From SFTH01 sp963643985 (lineage in GTDB: Bacteria; Bacillota; Clostridia; Christensenellales; Aristaeellaceae): 5,969 bases of DNA. Made by a program: the position numbers and the translations under genes. This document shows, in pieces, positions 4,489 through 5,969 of this stretch (the first letter of the stretch is position 1; each line of letters starts with the position of its first letter). The stretch is taken from contig CAVINP010000113.1 in the NCBI GenBank assembly GCA_963643985.1, positions 1-5,969 on the forward strand, read 5' to 3'. The notes beneath the pieces were generated by a model. The model did not search any database. It saw only the letters and a list, made by a program, of their open reading frames with translations, and was not told the DNA's origin.

Positions 4489-5921
4489 TGAAACACAAGC
4501 CTGTCGAAAATGAAAAACCCGCTCGGACAGGACGTCACAGCGTGCTGGTTCAGCGCGCTGTTATCTTTACCGCGGGGGTTTTTCTGTCAGCGGTCATCGT
4601 GGGCGCACCCGTCTATCACCTCTGTGATCGGCTGAACGTGGGTCGCCTCTCAGGCTCGATCGCACTGGCGGCGGGCTTCGTCGCGGCGTGCCTGGCCTCC
4701 GTGCCGCTGTGCAAGGCACTTCTGCTCAAGAGCGTCAGGCAGGTCGCCGCGCTGCGGGACGTGGCCACCCGCGTGGCCGGCGGTGATTTTGACGCGCACG
4801 CCGATGAGTCCGCGCCGGACGAGCTGGGTGAGATGGGCAAGGCGCTCAACAACCTCTCCTATCAGCTCTCGCGCAACATGTACATGCTCATCGTCGAGCG
4901 CAACCGCCTCAAGCACATGCTCAACGGCCTCTCCGAGGGCATCATCGCCATCGATGCAGACGGCAGGATCACGCACATCAACCCCGCCATTTCGACCATG
5001 TTCGAGCAGGCGCCCGTGTCGGTGGGTCTGCCGGATCCGCGCATGAAGTTCGTGCCCGTGCAGGAGGTCTGGACCGACTTTGACAGCGTCATCAGAAGCG
5101 GCGAGCCGACGACGCGCAACATCAGCAGCCGCGACATGACCATACACCTGAGCATCACGCCGACCGTGGACGAAATCGGCACCATCGCGGGCGCGGTGGG
5201 CCTCTTCAGCGACATCACGCAGTCCGAGCGCCTGGAGCGCACGCGGCGCGAATACGTCTCCAACGTCAGCCATGAGCTCAGAACGCCCCTGACGGCGGTG
5301 CGCGCGCTGATCGAGCCGCTCAAGGAGGGCATGGTCACCGCCGAGAAGGACCGCATGCGCTACTACGACATCATACTGCGCGAGGTCATGCGCCTCTCCC
5401 GCCTGATCAATGACCAGCTGGAGCTCTCACGCCTTCAGAGCGGCAGCGTGGCCATCAAAAAGCAGAAGATGACGCTGGACGATCTGATATACGATGTCTG
5501 TGACCGCTATCACGTGATCGCCGAGGAACATAAGCTGGAGCTGATCATTCCCGAGGATCTCTCGGGCTGCCCGACGGTCTACGCCAATGCCGACCGCGTG
5601 GAGCAGCTGCTGATCATACTATTGGACAACGCCATCAAGTATACCGAGAAGGGCTTTGTGCGCGTTGAAGTGACGTGGGATGACGAAAAGGTCACCATCA
5701 CCGTGCGCGACAGCGGCATCGGCATCGCCGAGGAAGACCTGCCCTACGTCTTCGACCGCTTCTACAAGGTCGACAAGGCGCACAGCGGCAAGGGTTCGGG
5801 GCTTGGGCTGTCCATCGCCAGCGAACTGATGGGACGCATGAACGAGAAAATTTGGGTGGAAAGCAAAAAGGGCGAGGGCAGCGCGTTCTCGTTCACGGTA
5901 CACCGCGGGGAGAGTGACTAG
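4488..5921 (+). CDS. Membrane sensor histidine kinase (HAMP-PAS-HisKA-HATPase)
   Basis: A 477-residue partner kinase for the response regulator; the genes share one base (TAATG), which implies translational coupling. The order is: basic N-terminus; transmembrane segment about 23-43; a very short outer loop of about a dozen residues; second segment about 56-80; HAMP linker about 80-132; PAS domain about 138-243 (GLSEGIIAIDADGRITHINPA); HisKA with the phospho-acceptor H262 in SNVSHELRTPLTA; and the ATPase domain with N381 (LLDNAIKYTEKG), G1 box DSGIGI (408-413), F box DRFYKVDKAH and G2 box GKGSGLGLSI (434-443). All catalytic boxes are intact. The tiny extracellular loop argues against binding a large external ligand; sensing is more likely within the membrane, through an accessory protein, or by the cytoplasmic PAS domain. 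The architecture resembles PhoR/WalK-type kinases, but the signal cannot be named. Confidence 0.96.
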   Translation: MKHKPVENEKPARTGRHSVLVQRAVIFTAGVFLSAVIVGAPVYHLCDRLNVGRLSGSIALAAGFVAACLASVPLCKALLLKSVRQVAALRDVATRVAGGDFDAHADESAPDELGEMGKALNNLSYQLSRNMYMLIVERNRLKHMLNGLSEGIIAIDADGRITHINPAISTMFEQAPVSVGLPDPRMKFVPVQEVWTDFDSVIRSGEPTTRNISSRDMTIHLSITPTVDEIGTIAGAVGLFSDITQSERLERTRREYVSNVSHELRTPLTAVRALIEPLKEGMVTAEKDRMRYYDIILREVMRLSRLINDQLELSRLQSGSVAIKKQKMTLDDLIYDVCDRYHVIAEEHKLELIIPEDLSGCPTVYANADRVEQLLIILLDNAIKYTEKGFVRVEVTWDDEKVTITVRDSGIGIAEEDLPYVFDRFYKVDKAHSGKGSGLGLSIASELMGRMNEKIWVESKKGEGSAFSFTVHRGESD

Positions 5922-5969
5922 AGTGTGTTTCTAAAATGAGACATGTGCAGTTTCGAGTGGATTTGCTTG
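5922..5969. other. Unassigned AT-richer tail after the kinase gene
   Basis: These 48 bases are about 40% GC, well below the adjoining kinase gene. An ATG at 5936 opens MRHVQFRVDLL to the window edge, but there is no ribosome binding site before it. No terminator hairpin for the two-component operon is visible here. The string ATGTGCAGTTT recalls, from memory only, ends of some IS21-like insertion sequences; this is a weak hint. Confidence 0.35.

Noticed and set aside
4650..5273. A 207-codon minus-strand open frame opposite the kinase
   Set aside because: Antisense shadow of the kinase gene; repetitive Ala/Val/His composition and no start context.

Overview
The window looks like chromosomal DNA of a GC-rich, low-GC-type-signalled Firmicute, most likely a gut-type clostridium. 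The reasons are strong GGAGG ribosome binding sites, near-consensus sigma-A promoters (TTGACA-17-TATAAT), an alanyl-tRNA synthetase controlled by a T-box leader, and a HicAB toxin-antitoxin pair beside a G1P-dehydrogenase-like gene. Coding regions are GC-rich, while the promoters and parts of the large intergenic region are AT-rich. The taxonomic reading is inference; no rRNA or other marker that settles it is present.

Layout. The left half reads on the minus strand. From right to left it holds: the alaS promoter (3377-3405), an approximately 290-nt T-box leader (3370-3082), alaS (3081-1120, 653 aa), a hairpin terminator (1111-1081), a consensus promoter with twin palindromes in its spacer (1065-1037), hicA (1013-828), hicB (803-405), and the first 129 codons of an sn-glycerol-1-phosphate dehydrogenase-like gene (388 to beyond the left edge). 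hicA, hicB and the dehydrogenase gene are tightly packed and have no terminator between them, so they probably share one transcript.

The right half reads on the plus strand. A promoter (3732-3760) drives an OmpR/PhoB-type response regulator (3793-4488). It overlaps by one base with a membrane-bound PAS-containing sensor histidine kinase (4488-5921). Together they form a complete two-component system; its signal and targets cannot be read from the window. The last 48 bases are AT-richer and unassigned.

Between the divergent alaS and response-regulator promoters lies about 325 bp without a convincing gene. It holds a run of seven helically phased T/A tracts (3480-3548), which predicts intrinsically curved DNA. 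Around it are direct and inverted repeats, a REP-like GC-rich hairpin repeat and a 14-bp tandem duplication.

The most notable points are: a short alanyl-tRNA synthetase that lacks both the editing-domain beta-barrel and the C-terminal C-Ala domain but keeps all four editing-site zinc ligands; the phased-tract bend; and the duplicated operator in the hicA promoter with a metabolic gene as third member of the transcript. I found no clear evidence of an entirely new biological system.
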